DNA of 64,000 bases from Enterococcus viikkiensis (lineage in GTDB: Bacteria; Bacillota; Bacilli; Lactobacillales; Enterococcaceae), in NCBI RefSeq assembly GCF_005405345.1, contig NZ_BJDW01000012.1, positions 27,744 through 91,743 on the forward strand, in the 5' to 3' direction. Positions 1 to 8,789 of this stretch are shown here, in pieces (within the stretch, counting starts at the first letter, position 1; every line of letters begins with the position of its first letter). The position numbers were made by a program, and so were the translations under genes. The notes below the pieces were generated by a model that was not told where the DNA came from, did no database searches, and saw only the letters and a program-made list of their open reading frames with translations.

Positions 1-443
1 GACTCGAATAAGCTGCTAGATAATAAGGCCATCGCTAAGATACTTAACAGTGTTGGAACAAGGAACCAGATCAATCCTTTGAAAAAAGTTTTGCGTTGTT
101 TGAAGTATTCGCACGCTTGCATATAGACGGTCCCTAAGAACAACGTTCCAAAAATATTATTCATAATAACAGTATCGCCAGTCATCAGATAACGGTTGAT
201 AATTTGGCTGATAATTCCCATGATCCAATAGCCCACCAACAAACGGAACATATATTTTTTTCGATTGCTTGTATGAATAAAGCCCTCGGAACTTTCAAAA
301 AGGAAAATCGGTGCTGCGATTCGTCCGATCCAGTGAAACCACATCGGAACTCCTAGAAATAGGAAAAATTCTGCTAGATGATCGAGCACCATCGTTACGA
401 CCCCGACTACTTTTAACTGGAAACCAGTCAATCCATGATTCAT
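1..443 (-). CDS. TraX-like membrane protein, 3' part cut by window edge
   Basis: The reverse strand reads from an ATG at 443 with ribosome site GAGGAG eight bases upstream, and stays open to the window edge, so the C-terminus is missing. The start (MNHGLTGFQLKVVGVVTMVLD, then H and a hydrophobic stretch) has the conserved Lys/Asp-His pattern of the TraX family of multi-pass membrane proteins (acyltransferase-like fold). About 147 residues and several membrane segments are visible. The role of chromosomal TraX homologues is unknown; family assignment is from recognition of the N-terminal motif only. Confidence 0.6.
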   Translation of the reverse strand, partial: MNHGLTGFQLKVVGVVTMVLDHLAEFFLFLGVPMWFHWIGRIAAPIFLFESSEGFIHTSNRKKYMFRLLVGYWIMGIISQIINRYLMTGDTVIMNNIFGTLFLGTVYMQACEYFKQRKTFFKGLIWFLVPTLLSILAMALLSSSLFE

Positions 444-573
444 TAAAAAACTCCTCTCTCTTTATTTCAAAGATACCGAAAAAAGTGATATCTTACCATG
501 TATTTAACGAACAATCAACTTACAAAAATGAGAGGAAGAGAACAACTAAATGTCAGAAAATTCTTTAAACTCA

Positions 574-602
574 TTGACAAGCAAAGTAACCTCCGTTATG
601 AT
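574..602 (+). promoter_or_regulatory. sigma-A promoter of the ridA leader
   Basis: TTGACA at 574-579, a 17-base spacer and TATGAT at 597-602. Transcription would start near 609, about 50 bases before the leader peptide ORF and 219 bases before ridA. It is the only good promoter seen upstream of ridA, and it lies on the far side of the terminator at 770-803, so ridA expression needs readthrough. Confidence 0.7.
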
Positions 603-658
603 TACAATCATAAATTAATTTAATTGCCATTTAAATTTAATTTAAAAGGAGAATTTCT

Positions 659-709
659 ATGAACACGACGACTGCTTGGCAAATGATTATTATTAGGCGT
701 AGGACTTGA
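659..709 (+). CDS. putative 16-residue leader peptide of ridA
   Basis: ATG at 659 follows an AAAGGAG ribosome site with good spacing. The peptide reads MNTTTAWQMIIIRRRT and stops at TGA 707-709. It has three consecutive Thr, three consecutive Ile and an Arg-rich tail, the codon clustering typical of attenuator leader peptides. Its last codons lie inside a hairpin (701-741). RidA destroys the enamine/imine released by threonine dehydratase on the Thr to Ile route, so Thr/Ile codons would be a fitting sensor (inference). Alternative: a frameshifted N-terminus of a lost membrane gene, since shifting by one base after the Ile run keeps a frame open to about 782. Confidence 0.45.
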   Translation: MNTTTAWQMIIIRRRT

Positions 710-797
710 GACTTGTTTTGAAAAAAACGGTTTGAAGTCCTGTTTGACATTTGTTAAGTGGGATTCTCCAGCATCTCACTGATAAAGGTGGGATGCT
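701..797 (+). promoter_or_regulatory. candidate attenuator of ridA: alternative RNA hairpins
   Basis: Three stems can be read. Stem A pairs 701-713 with 729-741 (AGGACTT with AAGTCCT and five inner pairs) and overlaps the stop of the leader peptide. Stem B pairs GTGGGAT 758-764 with ATCTCAC 773-779. Stem C is the terminator 770-779/788-797. B and C share 773-779 and cannot coexist, so B is a candidate antiterminator. I could not find a segment that sequesters 758-764, so the link from ribosome position to B/C choice is not closed. Confidence 0.45.
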
Positions 798-803
798 TTT
801 TTG
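770..803 (+). terminator. intrinsic terminator upstream of ridA
   Basis: AGCATCTCAC (770-779) pairs over ten positions with GTGGGATGCT (788-797), loop of eight, followed by a T run. It ends only 25 bases before the ridA start codon. Confidence 0.8.
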
Positions 804-827
804 ATTTTAAAAAAAGGAGTGGGAAAA

Positions 828-1250
828 ATGGAAAACAATGTAGCGAAACTGGATTTTCAAGAGGTAGCACCTGTTTACACCGTCGAAACAAATGAGGCAC
901 CACAGGCAATTGGTCCTTACGTTCAAGGAAAAGTCGTCAATGGGTTCTTATATGCCTCGGGCCAGATTGCCTTGGACCCAGTCACTGGAGAATTAGTCGG
1001 GGAAACGATTCAAGAGCAAACGAATCAGGTGCTGCAAAATGTGGGTGGCATTTTACGAGCCGTCGATCTAGATTATGATCAAGTTATCAAAACGACTTGC
1101 TTTTTGAATGATATCGGTGAATTTGTCGCATTTAATCAAGTCTATGAAAGTTTTTTTTCCAATGAAAAACCTAGCCGTTCGTGTGTAGAGGTGGCCCGCT
1201 TGCCTAAGGATGCGTTGGTGGAAGTTGAAATTGTTGCGGTGGTGAAATAA
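828..1250 (+). CDS. ridA: RidA family reactive intermediate/imine deaminase
   Basis: 140 residues, the usual RidA (YjgF/YER057c/UK114) length. Start is ATG 828, spaced correctly from AAAGGAG at 814-820; an upstream in-frame TTG at 801 has no ribosome site and lies in the terminator. The family signature regions are present: APQAIGPY near the N-terminus, LYASGQIALDP in the middle, and the C-terminal PSRSCVEVARLPKDALVEVE segment with the conserved Arg. RidA hydrolyses 2-aminoacrylate/2-iminobutyrate made by PLP dehydratases, in the cytoplasm. It stands alone, between the attenuator and a bidirectional terminator. Confidence 0.9.
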   Translation: MENNVAKLDFQEVAPVYTVETNEAPQAIGPYVQGKVVNGFLYASGQIALDPVTGELVGETIQEQTNQVLQNVGGILRAVDLDYDQVIKTTCFLNDIGEFVAFNQVYESFFSNEKPSRSCVEVARLPKDALVEVEIVAVVK

Positions 1251-1253
1251 AAA

Positions 1254-1300
1254 AAAGAAGGACGTGTACTCACCAGTTGGTTGGCACACGTTCTTCTTTA
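1254..1300. terminator. bidirectional terminator between ridA and yeiH-like gene
   Basis: AAAGAAGGACGTGT (1254-1267) pairs with the complementary arm ending near 1299, with an 18-base loop; A run on the left and T run on the right serve both strands. Confidence 0.75.
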
Positions 1301-2305
1301 AATGTGTAAAAGAAAAATTAACACGACTGCGGCGATGGTTTGCAGTGTGCCAACTGATAATCCATAAATCAAAAAATGCGGGCCTTCTTTTAAAAATTTA
1401 CGAAAATCCAAACGCAAGCCGATGGCAGCTAAGGCAATTGTTTCAAACCATGAACTGATAAAATGAGCTCCCTGGTTAAAAAAGCTAGGCAAAGGCAGGA
1501 AGCTATTCACTATGCAGGCTAATAGAAAACCTAGAACATACCAAGGAATCGGAAATTTTTTCTTGGCGTTTTTGGTAGTGACTAATTGATCGCGGCGTAC
1601 TTTTTGTTCAAAGACGAATACTACAACAACGAGAAAAATGATTCGTGTGATCTTAAACAGCATCGAAAATTTGACCGTTTCGGCATTGACTAGGCTAGCC
1701 CCGGCAACAACTTGTCCAACGGATTGTAACGTGCCTCCTAATAAAGCACTCTTAGCGAATAACGCATTGCCGAATAAATGAATTCCTAAAAAGGGCAATG
1801 TAAGCATCATCACGGTTCCTAACAGATTCACTAGTGTGATGATCTGTCCTTTTTGATTATCGTCTGCTTCAATCGCTGGTGCAATTGCTCCAATGGCAGA
1901 AGAGCCACAGACCGCATTTCCACCAGCCATCATCAAGGCCATTTTTTCATTAAAGCCGAGTTTGCGGCCTAGTAGATAAGCTCCAAAGATGACGATCGTC
2001 ATGAGGAGTAGGATAAAAATCAGCCCTTTGACCCCCATTTGACCAATCGTTTGGAAGGTCACCGTGAGGCCTAGTAAGACGACAGAGTATTCCAACAGCC
2101 GACTCTCGGAAAATTTTGTCCCATCTGCGAGACTTGGTTGTTTAAAAAAAGTATTCCCTAAGAGAATCCCTAGTAAGATCGCCAGTGTTGCTGCACCAAG
2201 CTTTGGTAGCAACAGCGCCAAGAGCTTACCGCAAATCGCGACAGCTATCGACAAACTTAAGCCAGGAATGAGTTTTTTAAACGACATAAAAAAATTGTTA
2301 GACAT
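1298..2305 (-). CDS. YeiH/UPF0324 family putative sulfate exporter
   Basis: 335-residue multi-pass membrane protein. The start ATG at 2305 follows AAAGGAACC on the reverse strand; a longer reading frame from 2344 lacks a ribosome site. The family is recognised by GKLLALLLPKLGAATLAILLGI near the N-terminus, the central GGNAVCGSSAIGAIAPAI motif and the late FETIALAAIGLRLDFRK motif, all typical of YeiH/YadS (UPF0324) proteins with about ten membrane helices. Members are proposed to export sulfate/sulfonate-related anions, but direct proof is scarce. It is divergent from a LysR regulator, the usual arrangement for this family. Confidence 0.85.
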   Translation of the reverse strand: MSNNFFMSFKKLIPGLSLSIAVAICGKLLALLLPKLGAATLAILLGILLGNTFFKQPSLADGTKFSESRLLEYSVVLLGLTVTFQTIGQMGVKGLIFILLLMTIVIFGAYLLGRKLGFNEKMALMMAGGNAVCGSSAIGAIAPAIEADDNQKGQIITLVNLLGTVMMLTLPFLGIHLFGNALFAKSALLGGTLQSVGQVVAGASLVNAETVKFSMLFKITRIIFLVVVVFVFEQKVRRDQLVTTKNAKKKFPIPWYVLGFLLACIVNSFLPLPSFFNQGAHFISSWFETIALAAIGLRLDFRKFLKEGPHFLIYGLSVGTLQTIAAVVLIFLLHI

Positions 2306-2393
2306 AGGCAGGTTCCTTTCTATTAAATTTATTATAACCAACAACTTTCATTATTATAATTTATTGATATAATACCTTAGATAGAAAAAGTTA

Positions 2394-3221
2394 ATGGAAG
2401 TGATTACGATATTTAAATGGCTAGAAACCTTTAAAGTGGTTTATGAAACCAAAAATTTTTCTAAGGCTTCGGAGATTTTATTTATTTCCCAGCCGACGGT
2501 TTCTTCACAGATCAAACAGTTGGAAAATGAATTAAACACACAGTTGTTCATTCGCAGCGGTCGTAAAGAAGTCTTGGTAACTCAGCAAGCAGAAATTTTA
2601 TATGAGCGGGTCGTGGATTTGATCGATGACTGGGAGAATCTGTATCAAGCAGTTCAAATCAATCAGCAGAAAACTATCCGGTGTGTAATCGGTGCTTCAC
2701 ACACCTTTGCCAATTATATTTTGCCAACCTTGCTGATCGACTTGTATCAACACTTTCCTCATATTCGTTTCAGCGTTCAAATGATGAATTCACTAGAAGT
2801 ATTGCAGGCGGTAGAGCATCATACGGTTGATCTTGGGTTTATTGAAAAACCATTATCCTCAGTGAACATCAAACGGGTTTCTTTAATGGAGGACCAATTA
2901 GTTTTGGCTGGCGATCCTAAGACCGGTCCTTGGCTCATTCGGGAAAATACTTCTGGCGTTCATTATTATACGAAACGTTTTTTAGATGAGGGCGATATCA
3001 AAGATCCAATCATCGAGATTCAAAATAATGAGATCATTGTAGGGTTATTAAAGCGTGGCTTCGGTTGCTCGGTAATTTCTGAACGAGCTGTTGAAGGGAT
3101 TTCTTACCAAATGTTGGATGATAGCTTTAAACGACATTTTTATTTGATTCGGCGGAAAGCCCAAGACTCTGAAGAGATTGAAAAATGTACTAAGTTTATT
3201 GAGAAGTGGTGTAAACAGTAA
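2394..3221 (+). CDS. LysR family transcriptional regulator
   Basis: 275 residues. N-terminal winged helix-turn-helix (about 5-65) with FSKASEILFISQPTVSSQIKQLE and the following LFIRSGR; the C-terminal part fits the substrate-binding fold of LysR proteins. It is divergent from the yeiH-like gene across an 88-base gap that contains TATAAT-like boxes, so it most likely controls that exporter. Start at 2394 is the first ATG but has only a weak ribosome site; a start a few codons later is possible. Confidence 0.85.
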   Translation: MEVITIFKWLETFKVVYETKNFSKASEILFISQPTVSSQIKQLENELNTQLFIRSGRKEVLVTQQAEILYERVVDLIDDWENLYQAVQINQQKTIRCVIGASHTFANYILPTLLIDLYQHFPHIRFSVQMMNSLEVLQAVEHHTVDLGFIEKPLSSVNIKRVSLMEDQLVLAGDPKTGPWLIRENTSGVHYYTKRFLDEGDIKDPIIEIQNNEIIVGLLKRGFGCSVISERAVEGISYQMLDDSFKRHFYLIRRKAQDSEEIEKCTKFIEKWCKQ

Positions 3222-3257
3222 GAGTTGTGAGCGATGATTTATTTAAGAAGAAGGAAG

Positions 3258-3286
3258 CAGGATAAAAAAATTATCCTGTTTTTTCT
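3258..3286 (+). terminator. terminator after the LysR gene
   Basis: CAGGATAA (3258-3265), five-A loop, TTATCCTG (3271-3278), then TTTTTT. Confidence 0.75.
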
Positions 3287-3341
3287 TTGTCAACCACCTA
3301 ACTGAAAAATCGGTCGAAAGGCTGAGGCGCGCCACTGGGCG

Positions 3342-3352
3342 AGTGCTATAAT
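3342..3352 (+). promoter_or_regulatory. extended -10 promoter of lemA
   Basis: TGC directly before TATAAT (3347-3352) forms an extended -10 element; no convincing -35 box is visible. It lies 35 bases before the lemA start. Confidence 0.5.
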
Positions 3353-3386
3353 TAGCTCAATCACAAAGAAAAAAGGATTGATGAAA

Positions 3387-3956
3387 ATGAAAAAAAATTC
3401 AGGGCTTATTGTTGGGATGGGTGTGATTCTTTTAGCGATTGGCGTTTACTTGATCACCACCTATAATTCATTGGCTTCAGCGGAAAACAATGTCGATGCC
3501 AAATGGTCGCAGGTTGAAAATGTGATGCAGCGACGAGCAGATTTGATTCCGAACTTAGTGAACAGTGTGCAAGGCAGTATGAATCATGAAGAAAAAATCG
3601 TCAAGGAAATTACAGACGCACGAAAAGCCTACAACAGCGCAAAATCGCCTGCAGAAAAAAACGCGGCGAATAATCAGATCGAACAAAGTTTAGGAACAAT
3701 GGTGAATGTGATCCAAGAAGATTACCCAACACTAGCTTCAAATGAAAATGTTAAAACATTGATGGTACAACTAGAAGGAACAGAAAATCGGATTTCCGTT
3801 GAACGAAAGAATTATATCGAAGAAGTCAATGATTACAACCAAAGCTTAGTCCGCTTCCCCAAAAATATGGCGGCGAAAGTCTTAGGTTTTGATAAAAAGG
3901 CAAATTTCAAAGCGGATGAAAACGCCAAAGAGGTGCCTGACGTTAGTTTTGAATAA
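3387..3956 (+). CDS. lemA: LemA family protein
   Basis: About 190 residues with one N-terminal membrane helix (residues about 7-25) and a helical outer domain. The diagnostic LemA run is present: NNVDAKWSQVENVMQRRADL, then IPNLVNSVQG. The start ATG at 3387 lies nine bases after AAGGA; ATG 3381 in the same frame is closer to the ribosome site and less likely. It is followed after a few bases by a TPM-domain protein, a pairing common in Gram-positive bacteria. LemA function is not established; the C-terminus faces outside. Confidence 0.9.
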   Translation: MKKNSGLIVGMGVILLAIGVYLITTYNSLASAENNVDAKWSQVENVMQRRADLIPNLVNSVQGSMNHEEKIVKEITDARKAYNSAKSPAEKNAANNQIEQSLGTMVNVIQEDYPTLASNENVKTLMVQLEGTENRISVERKNYIEEVNDYNQSLVRFPKNMAAKVLGFDKKANFKADENAKEVPDVSFE

Positions 3957-3970
3957 GGATGGGTGGAAAA

Positions 3971-5284
3971 ATGAAAAAGGATCCGTATGGTTCAAGGGAA
4001 CAACTTCATCAAACGGTTGTTGAAAATTACCGCAAATTGCGTAGACGCAACGGTATTTTTTCATTCGTGTTAGTGATTGTATTGCTGGTGAGCGGATTTT
4101 CATTCTTTACATTCGTTACTAGCGGTGGCTATGGCGATAAAAAGGCGGGCTACGATCAGCAACTAACAAAACTGGATCAGGAACGAGCAGCTATTCTAGC
4201 TGGTAAACAGGTGACTGTTACACAATCCTTCAAAACGACTATGAATGACAATTTGTCCAACTTAAAGGAATATCCAAGGCAGGCCAATAATTATCAAGTC
4301 GCGATTAAAGGGACGGATAGTCATTTGACGATTAATAAGAATAATGTTTTCGTTTCTGACAACGCGCGGATGCTGAGTGATAAACTGAAACAAAAAATTT
4401 ATCAATTAAACAAACAGCTGGCGGCAAGTACCAACGGCGCGCAATTAGCCGTCGTTACCGTATCTGAACTGCCTCGTGGTCAAGATATCGAGTCTTATGC
4501 TAATACGATCTTTAATCAATTGGGTATCGGCGATAAACAGGAAAATAACGGCGTCTTGTACCTGATTGCTTTAGACGAGCGAAAATTTCGATTAGAGGTG
4601 GGGTACGGCTTGGAAGGTTTGATTCCCGACGGTAAGGCAGATGATATTATCAATAATGACGACGTAGTGGATGCTTTTAAGGATGAAGCTTATGATCAAG
4701 GCGTCAATCAAGTGATCGATGAAGTCTTCGCCACCATGAATACGAAGACAGCGCTAGTAGATTCGCAAATTGCTCAAGTAAAGGATCAACGGACACAGCT
4801 GATGTTTTTCCATTGGATGGGCCTAGTTGTATTGAGTCTCTTGTGTTTAGTCAGTCTGATCAGTCTGATAAATCTTTTGCGGGCACGCGTCTTTTTAAAA
4901 GACACCTATAAGCGCTATCAGCGTGAAACGACTAGGATCGTTAGTGATAAAGCTTTGAATCAAGCAGCACAGCAATCGCCGCTGTATGCGATTTTCTTAA
5001 GTGGCTTAGTAATCGGCTTGTCTGTTAGAGGGATTAAACGAGCAATCATTCAGGGACAGCTGCTGCGTGATCCAGCGGCGGAAAAGAAATTGTTCGGCCG
5101 GATCTTGATTGGTGATACTCTTTATTCTGGCAATGGGAATGTACTAACGACAGCCTACTTAGCATCAAATTATAATTCCGATAATTGGTCGGACAATAAT
5201 AACAACAGCTCTGGCGGTGGCTCCTCGTGGGGCTCCTTCGGTGGTGGGTCCTCCGGTGGTGGTGGCGCTTCTGGAGGCTGGTAA
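3971..5284 (+). CDS. TPM-domain membrane protein with Gly-rich tail
   Basis: About 437 residues. A membrane segment (about 25-47) is followed by an extracytoplasmic TPM domain (YgcG/MOLO1-like; about 125-255, with VSDNARMLSD, GADLAVVTVSEL-like core and FRLEVGYGLEG), a second membrane helix near 280-305, a cytoplasmic or membrane-proximal region with another hydrophobic stretch, and a tail of Gly/Ser repeats ending GGASGGW. The same architecture is known as the TPM_phosphatase/YgcG family. Start ATG 3971 after GGGTGG is preferred over ATG 3959. Works presumably with LemA; the biochemical role is unknown. Confidence 0.8.
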   Translation: MKKDPYGSREQLHQTVVENYRKLRRRNGIFSFVLVIVLLVSGFSFFTFVTSGGYGDKKAGYDQQLTKLDQERAAILAGKQVTVTQSFKTTMNDNLSNLKEYPRQANNYQVAIKGTDSHLTINKNNVFVSDNARMLSDKLKQKIYQLNKQLAASTNGAQLAVVTVSELPRGQDIESYANTIFNQLGIGDKQENNGVLYLIALDERKFRLEVGYGLEGLIPDGKADDIINNDDVVDAFKDEAYDQGVNQVIDEVFATMNTKTALVDSQIAQVKDQRTQLMFFHWMGLVVLSLLCLVSLISLINLLRARVFLKDTYKRYQRETTRIVSDKALNQAAQQSPLYAIFLSGLVIGLSVRGIKRAIIQGQLLRDPAAEKKLFGRILIGDTLYSGNGNVLTTAYLASNYNSDNWSDNNNNSSGGGSSWGSFGGGSSGGGGASGGW

Positions 5285-5294
5285 TAAAAAATAG

Positions 5295-5328
5295 AAAGAC
5301 GTTTACCAACTTTTGGTAAACGTCTTTT
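5295..5328. terminator. bidirectional terminator
   Basis: AAAGACGTTTACC pairs with GGTAAACGTCTTT around a short loop; A and T runs allow use by the TPM gene and by the convergent ABC exporter operon. Confidence 0.8.
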
Positions 5329-5329
5329 T

Positions 5330-7078
5330 TTAATGTTCAAATTGGGCTTGATGGAGCTGATAGTAGTTGTCTTTTTTTGCTAAGAGTTCTTCATGAGTCC
5401 CTTGTTCGACGATGTTGCCGTTATTGACGACTAAGATCAAGTCGGCTTCACGAATCGTTGAGAGCCGGTGGGCGATGATGAAGGAAGTCTTATCCACCAT
5501 CAAACGGCCCATTGCTGCTTGGATCAACAGTTCGGTTTGGGTATCGACATTGGAAGTCGCCTCATCTAAAATCAACAGCTCCGCATTTAGCAGCATCGCT
5601 CGGGCAATCGTCAGTAATTGTTTTTGACCTTGAGAAATTGCCAAACCGTCTTCGGTCATGATCGTGTCATAGCCTTTAGGCAGTTGAGTAATAAAATCGT
5701 GGATGTGAGCGGCCTTCGTAGCGGAAACAACGTCTTCCATCGTGGCGGCTTCATTGCCATAGGTTAGATTTTCAAAAATTGTTCCAGTAAAGAGCCACGT
5801 GTCTTGCAAGACCATCGCGTATTGCTTCCGCAGACTTTCGCGGGTTGCTTCTTTGATGTTTTGGCCATCTAAATAAATCGCGCCACTATTTGGATCGTAA
5901 AAACGCATTAATAGATTGACGATCGTCGTCTTGCCTGCACCGGTGGGCCCTACGATGGCGACCATGCTGCCGGGAGCGATGTCAAAGGATAGATCGTTGA
6001 TTACCGGTTGCGCTTGCTGATAGCTGAAGGAGACATGATCGAAGCGAACAGCACCCTTCACCTGATTGAAGACGTAAGCCTCAGGTACATCCTGGACTTC
6101 AGGTTCTTCATCTAATAATTTGAAAATACGTTCAGCAGCAGCGATCGATGATTGCAAGTCACTGAAAATATTTGCCAGTTCGTTGATTGGGCCAGAGAAT
6201 TTCCGTGAATACAGCACAAAGGACGAAAGTTTCCCTAATGTGAGATGCCCAAATAGGAAGAGGAACGCGCCTAAGATACTGATCAATGACAAGGAGACAT
6301 TGTTGATGAAGTTGACGGAAGGTCCGGTCATACTGCCATAATATTCGGCATTGTAATAGGCGGTCATGGCTTCGTCATTTTTAGTAGCGAAGCGCTTGAT
6401 CATGGTTTCTTCTTGATGATAGACTTTCGTTGTTTGTTCACCGGATAAAAGTTCTTCGGTTAGACCGTTTAATTCCCCCAGCTTAGCGGAACGTTTGCGA
6501 AACAGCGGCTGAAATTTACTGGTCAAAAAGCGTGTTAGCAAAATCGATGCTGGCACGGTGACTAGGAAGATCGTTACCATTATTGGCGAAATCACCATCA
6601 TCATTACAAAAGAACCGATGACGGTGACCAAACTGCTTAACACTTGGACGGAGTCGCTGGCTAGTGAGGTATTGATCGTGTCGATATCATAGCTCATGCG
6701 GCTGACGATATCCCCCGTTTGATGCTGATCGAAATAGCCGACTGGCAGTGAAACGATTTTGTTAAATAAATCTTTCCGTAACCGAAAGGCGATTTTTTGA
6801 CTCAAATAAATCATTAAGCGGCTGATACCGTAGCTTAAAATCGCTGAGGCTAAGTAAAAGCCCACCATCCAGGCACAGTAAAAGAAGACTTTCTGGAAGG
6901 CGACTTGTCCTTTTCCAATCTGGATTGCATCGATGGCATAGCCGGAAAGCAAAGGGCCGACTAAAGCAAATAAATTACTGGCGATGGTTAATAGCACTGC
7001 TAAAAGTAAAAGCCATTTGAATTGATACAAGTAGCCCCACAATCGCAGCAGGGTACCTTTACGTGAACTATTCTCCAA
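5330..7078 (-). CDS. heterodimeric ABC exporter, consensus ATPase-site subunit
   Basis: 582 residues: six-helix exporter membrane domain (about 25-320) and ATPase domain with Walker A GPTGAGKTT, Walker B LLILDEATSNVD with the catalytic Glu, and switch His in IIAHRLST. The signature loop is changed to ISQGQ instead of LSGGQ. Start chosen as TTG at 7078, eight bases after GGAGG; a longer frame from ATG 7126 has no ribosome site. The gene overlaps its partner by 11 bases, indicating translational coupling. Its altered signature belongs to the degenerate composite site, as in LmrCD, BmrCD, EfrCD and TM287/288. Likely a multidrug exporter; substrate unknown. Confidence 0.9.
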   Translation of the reverse strand: MENSSRKGTLLRLWGYLYQFKWLLLLAVLLTIASNLFALVGPLLSGYAIDAIQIGKGQVAFQKVFFYCAWMVGFYLASAILSYGISRLMIYLSQKIAFRLRKDLFNKIVSLPVGYFDQHQTGDIVSRMSYDIDTINTSLASDSVQVLSSLVTVIGSFVMMMVISPIMVTIFLVTVPASILLTRFLTSKFQPLFRKRSAKLGELNGLTEELLSGEQTTKVYHQEETMIKRFATKNDEAMTAYYNAEYYGSMTGPSVNFINNVSLSLISILGAFLFLFGHLTLGKLSSFVLYSRKFSGPINELANIFSDLQSSIAAAERIFKLLDEEPEVQDVPEAYVFNQVKGAVRFDHVSFSYQQAQPVINDLSFDIAPGSMVAIVGPTGAGKTTIVNLLMRFYDPNSGAIYLDGQNIKEATRESLRKQYAMVLQDTWLFTGTIFENLTYGNEAATMEDVVSATKAAHIHDFITQLPKGYDTIMTEDGLAISQGQKQLLTIARAMLLNAELLILDEATSNVDTQTELLIQAAMGRLMVDKTSFIIAHRLSTIREADLILVVNNGNIVEQGTHEELLAKKDNYYQLHQAQFEH

Positions 7079-8789
7079 TGCTTGCCCCTCCAATCTGACC
7101 GTGGTAGATCGTTTGATAAGTTGCATTCTCAGCTAGCAGTTCTTCATGACTGCCGTAACCGATCATTTTTCCTTTTTTTAAAAGAAGGATTTTGTCTGCA
7201 TGTTGGATCGAGCTGATCCGTTGAGCAATCAAAATTTTGGTGGTCGCTGCAAAATGGGTTCGCAGGGCTTTTCTTAAATTCGCATCCGTATGATAGTCCA
7301 ACGCGCTAGAGGAATCATCTAAGATCAAGAGATCCGGCTGACCAATCAACGCACGAGCTAAGAGTACTCGTTGTTTCTGGCCACCGCTGAGATTTTGTCC
7401 TTTGGCTTCTGAGGGGTAATCCAAACCGTCCGCTAATTTATCAATAAATTCTCGTGCCTGCGCATCGTCTATTGCTTGCTGGACTTGTACTTCTGAAAAA
7501 GCTCGACCGAATAAAATATTTTCACGGATCGTATCGGCAAATAGTACATCCTTTTGTAAGACCGCGCCGATTTTTTGATGCAGCGCGTCTAAGGAATAAT
7601 GCTTGATGTCTTGACCGTCTAAAAGAATCTGTCCAGAGGTTCGGTCATACAAACGCAAGATCAGACTGGCGATGGTGGTTTTCCCGCTGCCAGTAGCCCC
7701 CATGATCCCTAATGTTTCGCCGGATGCTAGATTGAAGGAAATATCTTCAATCGCAGTTGCAGCGTCGGGATAGGCGAAGGTCACGTGATCGAAGCGTAAT
7801 TTTGTTTCGCTTTCGTTGCGTTGTTCCAAAGTGCCGGGAACCAAGGTTGGTTTTTTCCGCAGGACATCGTTGATTCGTTTGGCTGAAGCCAGTCCTCGAG
7901 AATACAAAACAAAAATTCGCGTGATTGACAGCATCGCATTCAAAATGATCGTGAAATACGTCAAGAAAGCGACGATTACCCCGGGTTGTGTCAGTCCTGC
8001 ATTGACGCGGTAGGCGCTGACGACGATTACGAGGGTCAAGCCTAGATTTAAAAATAAATCCAATAATGCCGGTGAAGCAGCCAACGTCACATTGGCTTTC
8101 GTCTCCGCATTTACTAATGATTGATTGACTTGTTCAAAACGATTCCGTTCATACGCTTCTTTCGATAGCGCTTTGATGACGCGTGAACCAGTCACGTTTT
8201 CCCGCACCGTCAGCACGAGTTGATCGACCTTTGTTTGCAATTTACTAAATAGCGGGACCCCTTTTTTAGAAATATGTGTGACCACCACGAAGATGATCGG
8301 CATCACCGCGACTAAGACCAGTGTCAACACCGGGTCTAAGGTGGTGGTAATCAAAATTCCACCAATCAACAGGATCGGTGCGCGAATGCCCATCCGCAGC
8401 ATGACCCCCAGTGTTAAATGAATATTGTAAGAATCTGTCGTGACTCGCGAGACTAACGAGGAGACGCTGACTTCTTCAATTTGAGTCGTATCTAAATAAC
8501 TAATTTTTTTGAATAGGTCATCGCGAATATGCTTGGTCGTGTTCTTCGCCGTTTTTGAGACCATGCGGTTGGCAATGATATTCGCCCATAAAGCAAAGGC
8601 GGAGGCCAATAGCATGACACCGCCCCACAAAAGGATTTTATGGGGATCTTTTTGTGGAATCACGTGGTCTAAAATATAGGCCAGCGTCCACGGGAGGACC
8701 AGTTCCATCATTGTTCCTAAAAATTTAATAATCACACCGATCGTCACTTGTGAACGATAGGGTCGCAAATAGTTTAAAATTAATTTCAT
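7068..8789 (-). CDS. heterodimeric ABC exporter, degenerate ATPase-site subunit
   Basis: 573 residues: membrane domain (about 1-310) plus ATPase with Walker A GATGSGKTT and a normal signature LSGGQKQR. Walker B reads LLILDDSSSALD, with Asp in place of the catalytic Glu, and the switch His is replaced by Gln (IAQRISS). These losses are the hallmark of the degenerate half of heterodimeric type IV exporters. The start ATG overlaps the stop of the upstream MarR gene (ATGA) and follows AAGGAG. Together with the downstream subunit it forms one exporter, controlled by MarR. Confidence 0.9.
   Translation of the reverse strand: MKLILNYLRPYRSQVTIGVIIKFLGTMMELVLPWTLAYILDHVIPQKDPHKILLWGGVMLLASAFALWANIIANRMVSKTAKNTTKHIRDDLFKKISYLDTTQIEEVSVSSLVSRVTTDSYNIHLTLGVMLRMGIRAPILLIGGILITTTLDPVLTLVLVAVMPIIFVVVTHISKKGVPLFSKLQTKVDQLVLTVRENVTGSRVIKALSKEAYERNRFEQVNQSLVNAETKANVTLAASPALLDLFLNLGLTLVIVVSAYRVNAGLTQPGVIVAFLTYFTIILNAMLSITRIFVLYSRGLASAKRINDVLRKKPTLVPGTLEQRNESETKLRFDHVTFAYPDAATAIEDISFNLASGETLGIMGATGSGKTTIASLILRLYDRTSGQILLDGQDIKHYSLDALHQKIGAVLQKDVLFADTIRENILFGRAFSEVQVQQAIDDAQAREFIDKLADGLDYPSEAKGQNLSGGQKQRVLLARALIGQPDLLILDDSSSALDYHTDANLRKALRTHFAATTKILIAQRISSIQHADKILLLKKGKMIGYGSHEELLAENATYQTIYHGQIGGASIGE

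Noticed and set aside
311..568. 85-codon forward frame
   Set aside because: Lies opposite the TraX-like gene and its promoter region, has no ribosome site and no recognisable protein pattern.
788..797. T-box-like GGTGG in the ridA leader
   Set aside because: The T-box consensus around AGGGTGGNACCGCG and the specifier stem are absent; the leader peptide explanation fits better.
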